Shown piece by piece: positions 10,128 to 19,616 of a stretch of 64,000 bases of DNA. Each line of letters opens with the position of its first letter. Within the stretch, counting starts at the first letter, position 1. This DNA is from Pseudomonadota bacterium (GTDB taxonomy: Bacteria > Pseudomonadota > Gammaproteobacteria > Burkholderiales > Burkholderiaceae_F). Both the position numbers and the translations under genes were made by a program. A model generated the notes under the pieces. The model worked only from the letters and a program-made list of their open reading frames with translations, was not told where the DNA came from and made no database searches. The stretch spans positions 167,915-231,914 of the forward strand of contig JAKAFN010000002.1 in NCBI GenBank assembly GCA_021825945.1, written 5' to 3'.

Positions 10128-11284
10128 CTTTGCGCTTGCAGCGCCGCCTTCCAGTCGCGGTATACATCGATGTCGATGCCGTCCGGATTGTTCAGGTACC
10201 CGGGCGCCGAGCCTTTCACGTCGGTGTGTCCATATTGCCAGATGATCTTTTTGGTCTTGCGGTCGATCACGATGACCCGATCACGATAGTCGTCGTTGAG
10301 AATCACGTCGCCGTTGGGCAGCTCCTCCGCCAGCGACGGGTGGTTGAGCATGCCCTCGCCGCGCAGAACGTGATAGTCCCAGGTGATCTTACGGGTCCGC
10401 GGGTCGAAAATGATGACGCGGCCCGGCTTGGTATAGCCGGCGACGATCACCTGGCCGTCACGGGTTGGCATGGGGTCGGACGGATATTGCATGCCGCCGG
10501 GCGTGTGCATGCTCCACACCACCGTGCCGTCGCGCCGCACTTCGGTGATCCAGGACCCGAGGATTTCGGAGATCAGGATGTCGCCGTTGGGCAGCTCGAC
10601 GTCGCCGTTGGGCAGACCGAAATGGCGCGGCGGGTCATGCCGGCAGGACGGGTCGTGCGCCCAATGGCCGCCCCGGCGGCTCAGGCCGCCCCATCGTGTT
10701 TCGATCTTCGACGTCGCCTGATCGATGAACAGGATCCGGCAGTTGCGGATGTCGGCAACCATCACCGTCTTGCCGTGATCGATGAGGTGCGCGTCATCCG
10801 GGAAGTTCATCTGCCCCGGGCCGTTGCCAGGCTGGTCGGCGACGCCGTAGCTCCACGCCAGCGTTCCATCGTAATAGTCGATGAGGTGGATGTCCTGATT
10901 GTCTTCCTCGCTGATCGCCAGCCAGCGGCCGTCGGGCGAAAAGTAGACGTCGTCGTTGTCATGATAGATCTTGCGGTTCGGTGAACCGAAATGCCAGATC
11001 AGGCGCTGGTCGGGCGCCACTTCGAGAAGGCGGTTGTTGCGGCGATCGGCGATCACCACGGGATAGGGCAGGGGCTTTCCCCAGGACGGAACCGGCTTTT
11101 CCCGCGAACCGGTGACCGGCGGAATCTTCCCCGCCGATTGCGCCGGCACGGCGTTCGGATCGGAAGCGCCCTGCCCCGTGACCCGGACCGCTGGGGTCTG
11201 CGCCGCGGCGAGCCCAACCACGACGAGCCCCAGGGTCAGCGCGACCGCGGTTCGGGCAACGTGGCGGATCGAAGAAGAATGCAT
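10124..11284 (-). CDS. Exported PQQ/arylsulfotransferase-like beta-propeller protein
   Basis: A protein of 386 residues. The frame is open to 12172, but the ATG at 11284 starts a clear signal peptide (MHSSSIRHVARTAVAL, hydrophobic to about residue 27, cut near AAAQ). The mature protein consists of propeller blades with W-x-[YF]-G ends (LIWHFGSPN, LAWSYGVAD, TVVWSMHTPGG, IIWQYGHTD) and the repeated LPNGD[IV]L signature (DVELPNGDILISE, EELPNGDVILND), as in arylsulfotransferase-type propellers. The catalytic His of true arylsulfotransferases cannot be assigned with confidence. It is coupled to galE by an ATGA overlap, suggesting a role in envelope glycan handling; this is inference. Confidence 0.78.
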
Positions 11285-11452
11285 TCCGACATCCTTTCCA
11301 GGGCAAGGGCCGAAGGATACCGCCAACGGCAGCCGACGCGACGACACCGCGGCCCCACGGGATCGCGTCCGATTCGCTACACTGCAAACGGGCTTCGGCT
11401 CGCCCGAGCCGGCCCGTATGTCACGGCCCGCCCGTACCCAGAAAGTCTGCCC

Positions 11453-12628
11453 ATGTCCGCTGTCGCCGCGATCAAGCCGTCGCAACGCCCCCGCTCCCCC
11501 AACTTCTGCTCCGGTCCCTGCAGCAAACATCCCGGCTGGTCCGTCGATGCGCTGCGCGCCACACCCGTCGGCCGCTCGCATCGCGCAGCCCTCGGCAAAA
11601 GCCGTCTGCACCGGGTGATTGCGGAAACCAAGGAACTGCTGGAGTTGCCGGCGGACTACCTCGTCGCCATCCTGCCAGCTTCGGACACCGGCGCCGTCGA
11701 AGCCGCCCTGTGGACCCTGCTCGGACCGCGCCCGGTGGACGTCTTCGCCTGGGAGAGCTTCGGCAAGGAGTGGGTCACCGACTGCCTGCAAGAGCTCAAG
11801 CCCCTTCAGGTGCGCTCGTTCATCACCGAATTCGGCGTCCTGCCGAACCTGCGCCAGGCAAATTTCGGCCATGACGTCGTTTTCCCGTGGAACGGCACCA
11901 CCGCGGGCGTCATCGTCCCCGACGGCGACTGGATCCCCGACGACCGCGCAGGCCTGACGATCTGCGACGCGACCTCCTCGGTCGGCGCCGTGCCGATGCC
12001 GTGGAACAAGCTCGACGTCATCACGTACAGCTGGCAGAAGGTGCTGGGCGGCGAGGCACAGCACGGCATCCTTATCCTGTCGCCGCGCGCCGTCGCCCGG
12101 CTCGAGTCGCACACACCGGCATGGCCGGTACCCAAGATCTTTCGCCTGACCCGGAACGGCAAGCTCATCCACGGCATTTTCGAAGGCGACACGATCAACA
12201 CGCCGTCGATGCTCTGCGTCGAGGATGTGCTCGACGCGATGGCCTGGGCCCGTTCGATCGGCGGCGCCGCCGGACTGGCCCGGCGCACCCGCGCCAATGC
12301 CGAAGCGCTACGGCAATGGGTAGAACGAACGCCCTGGGTGGAATACCTGGCTGTGGACCCGGCAACGCGATCGCCGACGTCGGTCTGCCTGCGCCTGCCG
12401 CGGGACATGGCGAACGGGATCGCCACCGACGTGCAGGCCGCATGGTTCAAGAAGATCACCGGCGCGCTCGAGACCGAAGGCGTGGCGTACGACATCAACT
12501 CGTACCGCGACGCCCCCCCCGGATTGCGAATCTGGTGCGGCGCCACCGTGGAGACCGACGACATCGTGGCGCTGACGCAATGGCTCGACTGGGCGTATGC
12601 GGTGTACGGTCCCGAACTGAAGGCGTAA
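11453..12628 (+). CDS. serC: Phosphoserine aminotransferase, archaeal/alphaproteobacterial type
   Basis: A PLP enzyme of 391 residues that converts 3-phosphohydroxypyruvate and glutamate to phosphoserine in serine biosynthesis. The N-terminal NFCSGPCSKHPGW and GRSHRAALGKSRL, the ICDATSSVGAVPMPW block, and the PLP lysine at about 196 in TYSWQKVLGGEAQHG fit the SerC subfamily known from Methanosarcina and alphaproteobacteria, which differs from the enterobacterial SerC (about 360 residues). The ATG at 11453 is chosen since upstream sequence up to 10991 overlaps the divergent gene. A 168-base divergent spacer separates it from the propeller gene. Confidence 0.88.
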   Translation: MSAVAAIKPSQRPRSPNFCSGPCSKHPGWSVDALRATPVGRSHRAALGKSRLHRVIAETKELLELPADYLVAILPASDTGAVEAALWTLLGPRPVDVFAWESFGKEWVTDCLQELKPLQVRSFITEFGVLPNLRQANFGHDVVFPWNGTTAGVIVPDGDWIPDDRAGLTICDATSSVGAVPMPWNKLDVITYSWQKVLGGEAQHGILILSPRAVARLESHTPAWPVPKIFRLTRNGKLIHGIFEGDTINTPSMLCVEDVLDAMAWARSIGGAAGLARRTRANAEALRQWVERTPWVEYLAVDPATRSPTSVCLRLPRDMANGIATDVQAAWFKKITGALETEGVAYDINSYRDAPPGLRIWCGATVETDDIVALTQWLDWAYAVYGPELKA

Positions 12629-12639
12629 TCCGGCCACCT

Positions 12640-12717
12640 CGTCATCGCGAGGCCTGAAGGGCCGCGGCGATCCAGGAGGCGGTTTGGATTGCTTCGGGCG
12701 TCGTCCTCGCAATGACG
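12640..12717. repeat. REP-like palindromic repeat, copy 1
   Basis: A 78-base imperfect palindrome between the convergent serC and permease genes. It begins CGTCATCGCGAGG and ends with CCTCGCAATGACG, so the two ends are inverted copies of one another; inside are GGCGATCC and GGATTGCTTC. Its first 34 bases are the reverse complement of the 34-base units at 23970 and 34545 apart from a few positions. No encoded protein is seen. It resembles REP/BIME elements, which lie in transcribed spacers and can affect mRNA ends or bind gyrase; that role is inferred. Confidence 0.75.
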
Positions 12718-12734
12718 ATCACTGCTCTTTCGCG

Positions 12735-14111
12735 TTAACGCCGCCGCCGCGGCAGCAGCCATAGCCCGCCGCCGGCCAACACCACCACACCGACGACGGC
12801 GCCCACCCGGACGAACTCCAGGCTGGCGTACACCATGTACAGGCAGCTCAGGATGAAGATCACGGGGGTGACCGGGTATCCCGGCACGCGGAACGGCCGA
12901 GGCACATCGGGAAACCGCTGCCGCAGGACGATCAGCGCAACCGCGCTCAAGGTGAGAAAGATCCAGTAGACCGGCGTGAGGTAGTCGACCATCGTCGAGA
13001 ACCCGCTGCGGGTGACGCTACCGAATCCGACCAGCGCGATCGCCACCGCCGCCATGGCCAGCATCGCACGCGCCGGCGTGCCCCGCGCGGCATCCCATCT
13101 GCCGACGTGATCCATGCCCGCCAGGTCACATGCCGCAGCATAGGTGGTGCGCGCCCCGACGATGAGCAGCGCATTGAGCACCGAAATCGCCGCGACGGTG
13201 ACCGTGCCAACGATCAGCCATTCCCCCGGCCGACCGAATAGACGCCGCATGAGATCCGCCGCCGGTGCGCTGCTATGCGCCAAGCCATCCAGCCCCAGCA
13301 CGCGAACGTAGCCCCAATTGGCGCCGAGGTAGAGCAAGAGGACGATGGCCATGCCCATGGCGAGGGCGGCAACGATGCCGCGCCGTTCGTCGCGCATTTC
13401 CGCCGACAACGTGGCGGCGTCGCTCCAGCCGCCGTAGGCGAGCAGCACGAACACCATCGCGGTGCCGATGGCCGTGCGATCGACGTGCGACGCCGAAGCG
13501 ACCATCGGGGTCGCCGATGCTACGCCATGCCAGGCAGCCCAGATCCCGCCGGCGACCACACAGGTCAGCCCGAACAGGACCAGGGCCATGAAACCGATCT
13601 GCGTTTCCAGTCCCAGCCGAACGCCACGCAGATTCAGGGCGGTCAGCGCCAGGATCGCCGCCACCCCGAAGATCGAGCTGCTCCAGGGGCCCAGGTGAAT
13701 GATCTGCGCCAGATAATCGCCGAACACGAAGGCGAGCAGCGCCATCGACCCGGTATGGATGACCGAAAACCGGGACCAGGCGAACAACAGCGCGACGTTT
13801 TTTCCGTATGCGCGGGCCAGAAAGAAATACTCGCCGCCGGCGTGCGGAAACGCCGAGGCCATTTCGGCGAAGCAGAGCGCCCCGATGAGCGACAGCACCC
13901 CGCCGGCCGTCCACACGGCGAACAGCGGGCCGGCGCCCATGACGCTGGCCGCGACATTCGGGGAAGTCCGGAAGATCCCGGCACCGACGACCATGCCCAC
14001 GCACACCGCCATCGCATGGCGCACGTCGAGATGCCGCCGCGGCACAGCGGCGGCATCTCCCGACGTCCCCGCCGGCGGGGACGACCCCGTGATCGATTCC
14101 GTGGACGACAT
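12735..14111 (-). CDS. APC-family amino acid permease
   Basis: An inner-membrane transporter of 458 residues with about twelve hydrophobic segments. The first is preceded by a polar N-terminus; the segment AMAVCVGMVVGAGIFRTSP contains the GxG[IV]F motif that binds substrate in the APC superfamily, and HAGGEYFFLARAYG is the typical helix 3 region. The C-terminal part ends in a basic LLPRRRR tail. The frame is open to 14402, but that part overlaps regB; the ATG at 14111 leaves 25 bases to the divergent regB start. The substrate is not determinable. Confidence 0.9.
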   Translation of the reverse strand: MSSTESITGSSPPAGTSGDAAAVPRRHLDVRHAMAVCVGMVVGAGIFRTSPNVAASVMGAGPLFAVWTAGGVLSLIGALCFAEMASAFPHAGGEYFFLARAYGKNVALLFAWSRFSVIHTGSMALLAFVFGDYLAQIIHLGPWSSSIFGVAAILALTALNLRGVRLGLETQIGFMALVLFGLTCVVAGGIWAAWHGVASATPMVASASHVDRTAIGTAMVFVLLAYGGWSDAATLSAEMRDERRGIVAALAMGMAIVLLLYLGANWGYVRVLGLDGLAHSSAPAADLMRRLFGRPGEWLIVGTVTVAAISVLNALLIVGARTTYAAACDLAGMDHVGRWDAARGTPARAMLAMAAVAIALVGFGSVTRSGFSTMVDYLTPVYWIFLTLSAVALIVLRQRFPDVPRPFRVPGYPVTPVIFILSCLYMVYASLEFVRVGAVVGVVVLAGGGLWLLPRRRR

Positions 14112-14136
14112 GACCGCGGTATTGTACGGGGGTGCC

Positions 14137-15438
14137 ATGATCCTCTCGGAAATCGATCCTTCGAACCGCCTCCAGCGTGTGATCGCCTTGCGCTGGTTCG
14201 GCATCGCCGCGGAGCTGGGGTTGGTGCTGCTCATGCGCAAGTGGCTGGGTGGCGGCGCCGCCCTGGGTCCGGTACTCGGAATCCTTGCCGCGCAAGCGGC
14301 ATTGAACCTCCACGCGATGATTCCCGGCCGGCGCACCCGGCCAGTCAGCGACCGCATGTTGTTTGCCCAGCTGCTGTTCGACGTCGGCGCGCTCACCGGC
14401 ATCGCTTATTTCGCCGGCGGATCGCGCAACCCGCTCATCAGCCTCTATTTGCCGTGGATCGCGGTCGGCTCGGCGATGCTCGCGGCGCGCCAGGCCGCGA
14501 CGCTCGTCGTCGCATCCATCATCTGCTACACCTTCGTGAATTTTGTGCATGCCGACATCCATGTGCACAACCCGGCGAAGGCATTCCAGATCCACATGGC
14601 CGGCATGCTGCTCACCTTCATCTTCTCGGCCGCGATGATCGGATGGTTCGTGGCCCGTCTGACCGCCGCGGTGCGCCAGCGCGATGCGCAGTTGGCTGCG
14701 GTGCGAGAGGCTGCGCTGCGCAATGAGCGGGTCCTGGCACTGGGAAACCTAGCGGCGGGTGCCGCCCACGAACTGGGCACGCCCCTGGCAACGATGGCAG
14801 TGCTTGCCGGGGAAATGCTGCAGGAACCCGGCCTGCCCGTCTCCTTGCACGCCGACCTCGACCTGATGCGCACCCAGATTGCGGAGTGCAAGCGCATCAT
14901 CACCGAACTGGCCACCCAAGCCGGCACTTCGCGCGCGGAAAGCGCGCAACCGATCGCGCTCGACGCCTGGCTGACCGATCTCCTGGGCCGTTGGCGACGT
15001 CAGCGGCCGCAGATCGAGCCGCGCGTGGCACTGGCGGGGGCGCGTCCCGGGCCGCGGATCGCCGCGGAAACGACCTTGGGTCAGGCGCTGCTCAACTTGT
15101 TCAACAACGCCGCCGACGCCAGTCCCGATGCGGTGGAAATCGCAGCGGACTGGGATACCGATGCCATGCATCTGCGCGTCGCCGACCGCGGCGCCGGGAT
15201 CGCCCCGGAAATCGAAGGACTCCTCGGGCGCGAGCCGGTTTCGACCCGTGGCGCCGGCCTGGGGATGGGCGTGCTGCTCGCCTACGCGGCAATCGAACGG
15301 ACCGGCGGGGCGCTGGCGTTTTCCCCGCGCGCCGGCGGCGGCACGCTCGCGACGGTACGACTGCCGCTGCGGTCCCTCGGCGCGGATGCGCTCACCCCCG
15401 CCGCGCCGCGACCCAACGCCGGCGAGAATGCAAAATGA
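14137..15438 (+). CDS. regB: RegB/PrrB-type redox sensor histidine kinase
   Basis: A kinase of 433 residues with six hydrophobic segments in residues 15-175. Between them is GGSRNP (94-99), the ubiquinone-associated motif of RegB/PrrB proteins. The H-box AAHELGTPLATM has His211. Cys251 (in AECKRIITEL) matches the position of the redox-active cysteine described for RegB near the dimer interface. The kinase domain follows (N-box NLFNNAADAS, then GAGLGMGV). The ATG at 14137 has a G-rich ribosome site just upstream. In this family the kinase senses respiratory redox state and passes phosphate to RegA, whose start codon overlaps the regB stop by 4 bases. Confidence 0.9.
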   Translation: MILSEIDPSNRLQRVIALRWFGIAAELGLVLLMRKWLGGGAALGPVLGILAAQAALNLHAMIPGRRTRPVSDRMLFAQLLFDVGALTGIAYFAGGSRNPLISLYLPWIAVGSAMLAARQAATLVVASIICYTFVNFVHADIHVHNPAKAFQIHMAGMLLTFIFSAAMIGWFVARLTAAVRQRDAQLAAVREAALRNERVLALGNLAAGAAHELGTPLATMAVLAGEMLQEPGLPVSLHADLDLMRTQIAECKRIITELATQAGTSRAESAQPIALDAWLTDLLGRWRRQRPQIEPRVALAGARPGPRIAAETTLGQALLNLFNNAADASPDAVEIAADWDTDAMHLRVADRGAGIAPEIEGLLGREPVSTRGAGLGMGVLLAYAAIERTGGALAFSPRAGGGTLATVRLPLRSLGADALTPAAPRPNAGENAK

Positions 15439-15989
15439 TCGACCCTGCGTCCCCGATCCACGGCAGCCTTCTCCTGGTCGACGACGATCCGGTCCTCGCC
15501 CGGGTGCTCGCGCGCGCCCTTGGCCGCCGCGGGTTCCAGGTGTGCGCGGCCGAGTCCGCCGACGCGTGCCTGGAACGCCTTGGGGAGGGAGTCCTGCCGG
15601 ACTTTGCCCTGCTCGACCTCAATCTCGGCGGTGTTTCGGGCCTCAAGCTGATCCCGGCGATCCTGCAGCGCAATCCGGAATGCGAGATCGTGGTGCTCAC
15701 CGGCTACGCCAGCATTCCCACCGCGGTCGATGCCGTCAAGCTGGGCGCCCGGCAATACCTCGCCAAACCGGTGGATGCGGAAACGATCGTCAAGGCGTTC
15801 CTGGAAGCGCAGACGCCCAATCCCGACGATGCGCCCGAGGAAACCCTGTCGGTCTCGCGCTTGGAATGGGAACACATCCAGCGCGTGCTCGCCGAACACG
15901 ATGGCAACATTTCCGCCACGGCCCGAGCGCTCAAGATGCACCGCCGGACCCTGCAACGAAAGCTGCTCAAGCGACCTGCCCGGGAATGA
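15435..15989 (+). CDS. regA: RegA/PrrA-type response regulator
   Basis: A protein of 184 residues. Receiver domain: LLLVDDDPVLARVL, phosphorylation site Asp61 (ALLDLNLGG), Lys111 in LAKPVD. The C-terminal Fis-like helix-turn-helix (about 145-180) reads NISATARALKMHRRTLQRKL, nearly the invariant DNA-binding helix of RegA/PrrA/ActR proteins. It begins inside the regB stop (ATGA), so translation is coupled. Known relatives control photosynthesis, respiration, nitrogen and carbon fixation genes in response to redox state; which targets apply here is unknown. Confidence 0.93.
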   Translation: MIDPASPIHGSLLLVDDDPVLARVLARALGRRGFQVCAAESADACLERLGEGVLPDFALLDLNLGGVSGLKLIPAILQRNPECEIVVLTGYASIPTAVDAVKLGARQYLAKPVDAETIVKAFLEAQTPNPDDAPEETLSVSRLEWEHIQRVLAEHDGNISATARALKMHRRTLQRKLLKRPARE

Positions 15990-16010
15990 GCGGCCCGACG
16001 CCGGCCCGGA

Positions 16011-16496
16011 TTACAAACCCGCGCCCCAGATGTCGATGTCCACGCCGATCTCCGCCTCCGGGTGGCGCCGTCGATAGACGTCATACAAAGCGTGCAATTC
16101 CCGCGACACCGCCAGCGGAAAGCCCCGACGATTCCCACGGTGATCGATCAACAGGTCGGCGAAAATCTCCCGCATCATCCGCGGGTTTTCCCAATTGCGC
16201 GCGATCCGGTTGACGACGCGCGGAAACTGCGTTGCGGTATGGGACGGCACCTCCTCGGGCGGAAGTTGGCGAATCCACGCCTGCGCCGCGAGGTTGAGAG
16301 CGGCATCGTATTTCGACGGCGGCTGACGCAGCCGGCTCCAGTCGACGTCACCCGGCGCAGGTTCGGGATCCATCGAAAACGGCACCGCCTCGCCATAGAA
16401 CGCGTCCTCGTCGCGCTTGCGCTCCAGCGAGGCGGTCAATCGGACGGATCGATCAGGCTTATTGCGGTTCACGACGACGATACCTTGCGTATTCAT
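16011..16496 (-). CDS. Conserved hypothetical protein
   Basis: A soluble protein of 161 residues from the ATG at 16496; the frame continues to 16601, so a longer start is possible. No signal peptide or membrane segment. Features visible: an N-terminal strand MNTQGIVVVNRN, an acidic middle with SMDPEPAPGD, then a helical region with AALNLAAQAWIRQLPPEE and a conserved-looking end SRELHALYDVYRRRHP. I recognise no domain. It lies convergent with regA (21 bases apart) and upstream on the same strand is an unannotated 110-base spacer to the TonB receptor. Confidence 0.6.
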   Translation of the reverse strand: MNTQGIVVVNRNKPDRSVRLTASLERKRDEDAFYGEAVPFSMDPEPAPGDVDWSRLRQPPSKYDAALNLAAQAWIRQLPPEEVPSHTATQFPRVVNRIARNWENPRMMREIFADLLIDHRGNRRGFPLAVSRELHALYDVYRRRHPEAEIGVDIDIWGAGL

Positions 16497-16606
16497 GACG
16501 ACACCCTGCACCCCGGCATGGGCCTTTCTGAGCGGTTGGACCCGACTCGCTGCCGCCGGTTCCACCCGCCACCCCATTGCGCGGGATGGGCGCTCGAGCA
16601 AAACCC

Positions 16607-18820
16607 TTACAAGGACTTCGTCAGGCCCACGAAAACCCCGCGCGGAGGGCCGTATTGCGGCGCGCCGACCCCGACGCCGGTCCCGTTTCGGATCTCATAG
16701 ATCCGATTGAAGAGATTGATCAGATCGAGCCGGGCGGTCAAAGTCCCTTTCGTCGAAGTATGAAAAACATGCATGACACCCGCGTTGATCTGCACGTAAT
16801 ACGGCAGGCTCATGCCATTGGGAATGACCTCGCCGTTGGGCTGGAGGAGGCTGGCGCGCAGGCCGGAACCGAGCAGGAAGTCGGCATTCCAGCGCGTCTC
16901 GCCGGTCCGATAGGACATCCCGCCGGACGCGGTGATGGTCTGCGCGTGATCGAGATAAATGAAGTTGTTGGAAATATAGGCCAATTCCGCCGGCGAAAAA
17001 TTGAATTGGGCGGACGTAATGGAGCGTCCGACCGCGTGCTCCCAGGCGAGGTTGCCGTATGCCGTCAGCGCGTCCCCCGTGTAGTTGAGCGTCAGTTCGG
17101 TACCGTATTGGCGTCCGTCGGCATAGTTGAACGGCGTCATGATGATCGGCGCCCCGAACTGCCCTTCATCGAGCAGGTTGGTCGAATGCTTGTAGTACTC
17201 GTCCAGGCCGACGTTGACCCGGGACGTCAGTTTCTGCAAGATGCCGGCATCGAAATAGTTGGCACGTTCGGCAAAGGGCGATGTGTCCTGCGTCACGGAT
17301 CCCGGCGGCAGGGCGCTGGTGTTCGTGACCTGGGCGATCGATTGCGTTCCCACCAACTCGAACGGCGGCGGCGTGAAATAGCGCGAATAGCCGGCATGTA
17401 CCGTCGTCGCCTGTTCGGGACGCCAGACCATGTTCAGGCGCGGACTGATCTGACTCGCGCTGCCATATGCCGAGTACGTGTCGGCGCGCAGGCCGTAGTT
17501 CACCGTCAGGCGGGGTGTCCACCGCCATTCATCCTGTACGTATGCGCTCATGATGCGCTCGGTCGCCGTACTGTTATCGGCGACGTTCACCGGCGTGGTG
17601 CCGATCTGTGCCCCCGTGACCGGATCGAGCGGCAGGACCTGGGAATTGGTCGTGCTCACCGACTGGTCCACCTGCATGAACCATCCCGCGCGCAGCGTGT
17701 GCGTGTCATTGAGTAGGTAGGAAGAATCGGTCTGCCATGCGTAGGCGGTGTTCTTCTTGTACGCCGCCTGGGAGATGCCGCTGAACAGCAGATCGCCGAG
17801 TGGACTGGGCGTGAAATTCAAGGTCGATTCATGCACGGTGAGCGAGGACTGCCAGTCCCACGCCCCGTGCGAATGCTGCCAGCTCAGGATGCCGAAGTTC
17901 GTGGTCTCGCGCTGGTAGTCGTTCAGGGCCGCGCTGGGATACGTGGTCTGGCCGTTGACGTTCCATCCGGCGGTCGGCACGGCCGAGGGCAGGTTCGGGA
18001 TCTGGAAATTGCCGGTCGAGACCCCGCCGATGACCGCGAGCCGGTTGTTCGGGTCGAGCACGTCCTCCAGATAGCCGAAGCCATGAAGCTGCTTGGTGTG
18101 GTCGTGCAGGGTCGCGGCATTGCCGTCGGGGGACTGGATGCCGAGGTTGCTGGTCAAGGAGTCGGCCGAGAAGAAGTAGTGGATGTTTCCGGCGCCACCG
18201 CCGTAGGTGATGCTGGGTTGGAAGGTGTCCTGGCTACCGCCGTAGATCGAGACCGTACCTCCTGAATCGAACGCGCCGCTCTTGGTGGTGATGTCGATGA
18301 TCCCTCCCGTGCGCAGGCCGTACTCGGCGGGCAGCGCCCCGGTTTCGAGGCGCATCGAGGAGATCAGACGCGGATCGAGCATCTGCCCGAAGCCGACGAG
18401 GCCCTCCGGCAGGATGATGCCGTTGATCCGGTACTGCAGCGCGTTGTGCTCGCCGCGGACATGGATTTGTCCGAACGAATCCTGCGCCACCCCAGGGGCC
18501 TGCAAAACCACTTGATCGAGCAGGTTGTTATCGCCGCCGGGCATGTTCTGGATCGCCTTGGCATCGATCGTGTAGGTCGACGCGCCCAGGTCCGTCTCCA
18601 AGCCGGCGCGCGCGCGATCGAGACGCTGGGAAACCACTTGGATCGATTCGATCTGCGTCGCACCGAGGTCCGGCAGCGAAGTCACGTCTTCACCGTCGGC
18701 CGGCGCGGCTGCAGCGGGCGCGGTCGTCGTGGATGCGGCCGGTGCGGCCTCCTGAGAAAACGCGAGGGCGGGAGCCAAGGCGACGAGCCCCGCAAGGAAG
18801 CGAAGGGTTTTCCGATTCAT
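16607..18820 (-). CDS. TonB-dependent outer-membrane receptor
   Basis: A protein of 737 residues. The ATG at 18820 begins a signal peptide (MNRKTLRF, hydrophobic LAGLVALAPALA, cut after AFS); the frame is open to 19066, overlapping the next gene. An Ala/Thr/Pro linker is followed by the plug domain with ALQYRINGIILPEG and LRTGGIIDITTKSG, then a 22-strand barrel with many aromatic-ended strands. The plug blocks QAPGVAQDSFGQIHVRGEH are a known subgroup of TonB receptors in beta- and gammaproteobacteria. The C-terminus does not end in the usual single Phe but in GLTKSL. The ligand is unknown; the neighbouring DUF2946-like gene hints at a metal, which is inference. Confidence 0.92.
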   Translation of the reverse strand: MNRKTLRFLAGLVALAPALAFSQEAAPAASTTTAPAAAAPADGEDVTSLPDLGATQIESIQVVSQRLDRARAGLETDLGASTYTIDAKAIQNMPGGDNNLLDQVVLQAPGVAQDSFGQIHVRGEHNALQYRINGIILPEGLVGFGQMLDPRLISSMRLETGALPAEYGLRTGGIIDITTKSGAFDSGGTVSIYGGSQDTFQPSITYGGGAGNIHYFFSADSLTSNLGIQSPDGNAATLHDHTKQLHGFGYLEDVLDPNNRLAVIGGVSTGNFQIPNLPSAVPTAGWNVNGQTTYPSAALNDYQRETTNFGILSWQHSHGAWDWQSSLTVHESTLNFTPSPLGDLLFSGISQAAYKKNTAYAWQTDSSYLLNDTHTLRAGWFMQVDQSVSTTNSQVLPLDPVTGAQIGTTPVNVADNSTATERIMSAYVQDEWRWTPRLTVNYGLRADTYSAYGSASQISPRLNMVWRPEQATTVHAGYSRYFTPPPFELVGTQSIAQVTNTSALPPGSVTQDTSPFAERANYFDAGILQKLTSRVNVGLDEYYKHSTNLLDEGQFGAPIIMTPFNYADGRQYGTELTLNYTGDALTAYGNLAWEHAVGRSITSAQFNFSPAELAYISNNFIYLDHAQTITASGGMSYRTGETRWNADFLLGSGLRASLLQPNGEVIPNGMSLPYYVQINAGVMHVFHTSTKGTLTARLDLINLFNRIYEIRNGTGVGVGAPQYGPPRGVFVGLTKSL

Positions 18821-18906
18821 GACGGCACGAGAGGGGGAAATGGAACATGTACGCCATCCCGCCCGATGTATCGGGGGATCGCGGAAGGACGAGGGAACGC
18901 GCGTGC

Positions 18907-19245
18907 TTAAAGGGCTGCGGGCGGATCGCGGCTGTACGACGTCGGCGCGACCGCCGCCCGCCACGCGAACGGGGCCGCGCGCGCCGACTCGACACCCGAA
19001 TCCGGCGCCACCAACGCGATGACCGACACGGTCGTCAAGCCGGCGATCTGTGCGTACTGGAAACACTTGTCACAAGGCGCGGTCTGTGGAATCGACCGGC
19101 CGGCCGCGGCTCCATCCGCTGCGACCAGGACACGCCCGACCTCGCCGCCGTCCGCCAGTCCATGTCCGATTTCATGGACGATCCCGGCCGTCTGCGCCGC
19201 CAGAAGCAGGAAGACGATCGACAGGAACAGGGCAGCGCGGCGCAT
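18907..19245 (-). CDS. Small exported DUF2946-like protein
   Basis: A protein of 112 residues starting at ATG 19245 with a signal peptide or membrane anchor (about 4-24, ALFLSIVFLLLAAQTAGIV), then HEIGHGLADGG, and a CDKCFQYAQ motif (about residues 58-66) before a second hydrophobic stretch and an end SRDPPAAL. The CxxC and the Pro-Pro end recall DUF2946 proteins, which often sit beside copper or other TonB-dependent receptors. It is 86 bases upstream of the receptor gene on the same strand and likely in its operon. The family call is tentative. Confidence 0.65.
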   Translation of the reverse strand: MRRAALFLSIVFLLLAAQTAGIVHEIGHGLADGGEVGRVLVAADGAAAGRSIPQTAPCDKCFQYAQIAGLTTVSVIALVAPDSGVESARAAPFAWRAAVAPTSYSRDPPAAL

Positions 19246-19616
19246 GGCGCAGGCAGTCTACCGAAGGGCGGTTCGGAACGCCATGTTTGCGTCCACCGTG
19301 TACGTCTCTTCGCAACATGTCCGGCCGCGCCTCGGTTCCGCAGATGGCGCAGGACGCGCTGGCAGACGGATTGTCGCTCGGATGGAGCGAAGCCCCGTTG
19401 CGAACCGGGCTGCACGCCCGGGTCGACAGCCTGGCCAACGATATCCGGCAGCGCCGCCGCGCGGATCGCTGCTCCGCTCCCATCGGGACGCCGGGAAGTT
19501 CCGGCGCTCGATCAAACATCTCGCAAATCGCATCCCGCCGCTTGACAGCCGTCATTTACCTACCGCCGCCGCCGAGCAAACACTCGCGCATGACCGGAAC
19601 GGTTCGGGAGCGAATC
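19246..19616. other. Divergent spacer, no gene seen
   Basis: A 371-base region between the divergent DUF2946-like and lipoprotein genes. Only short overlapping frames are present. A TTGACA hexamer is at 19542-19547 on the plus strand, but no good -10 box lies 16-18 bases downstream. No hairpin with a T-run was noticed. It presumably holds the promoters of both flanking genes. Confidence 0.5.

Noticed and set aside
19542..19547. TTGACA as a promoter of the lipoprotein gene
   Set aside because: No acceptable -10 hexamer lies 16-18 bases downstream.
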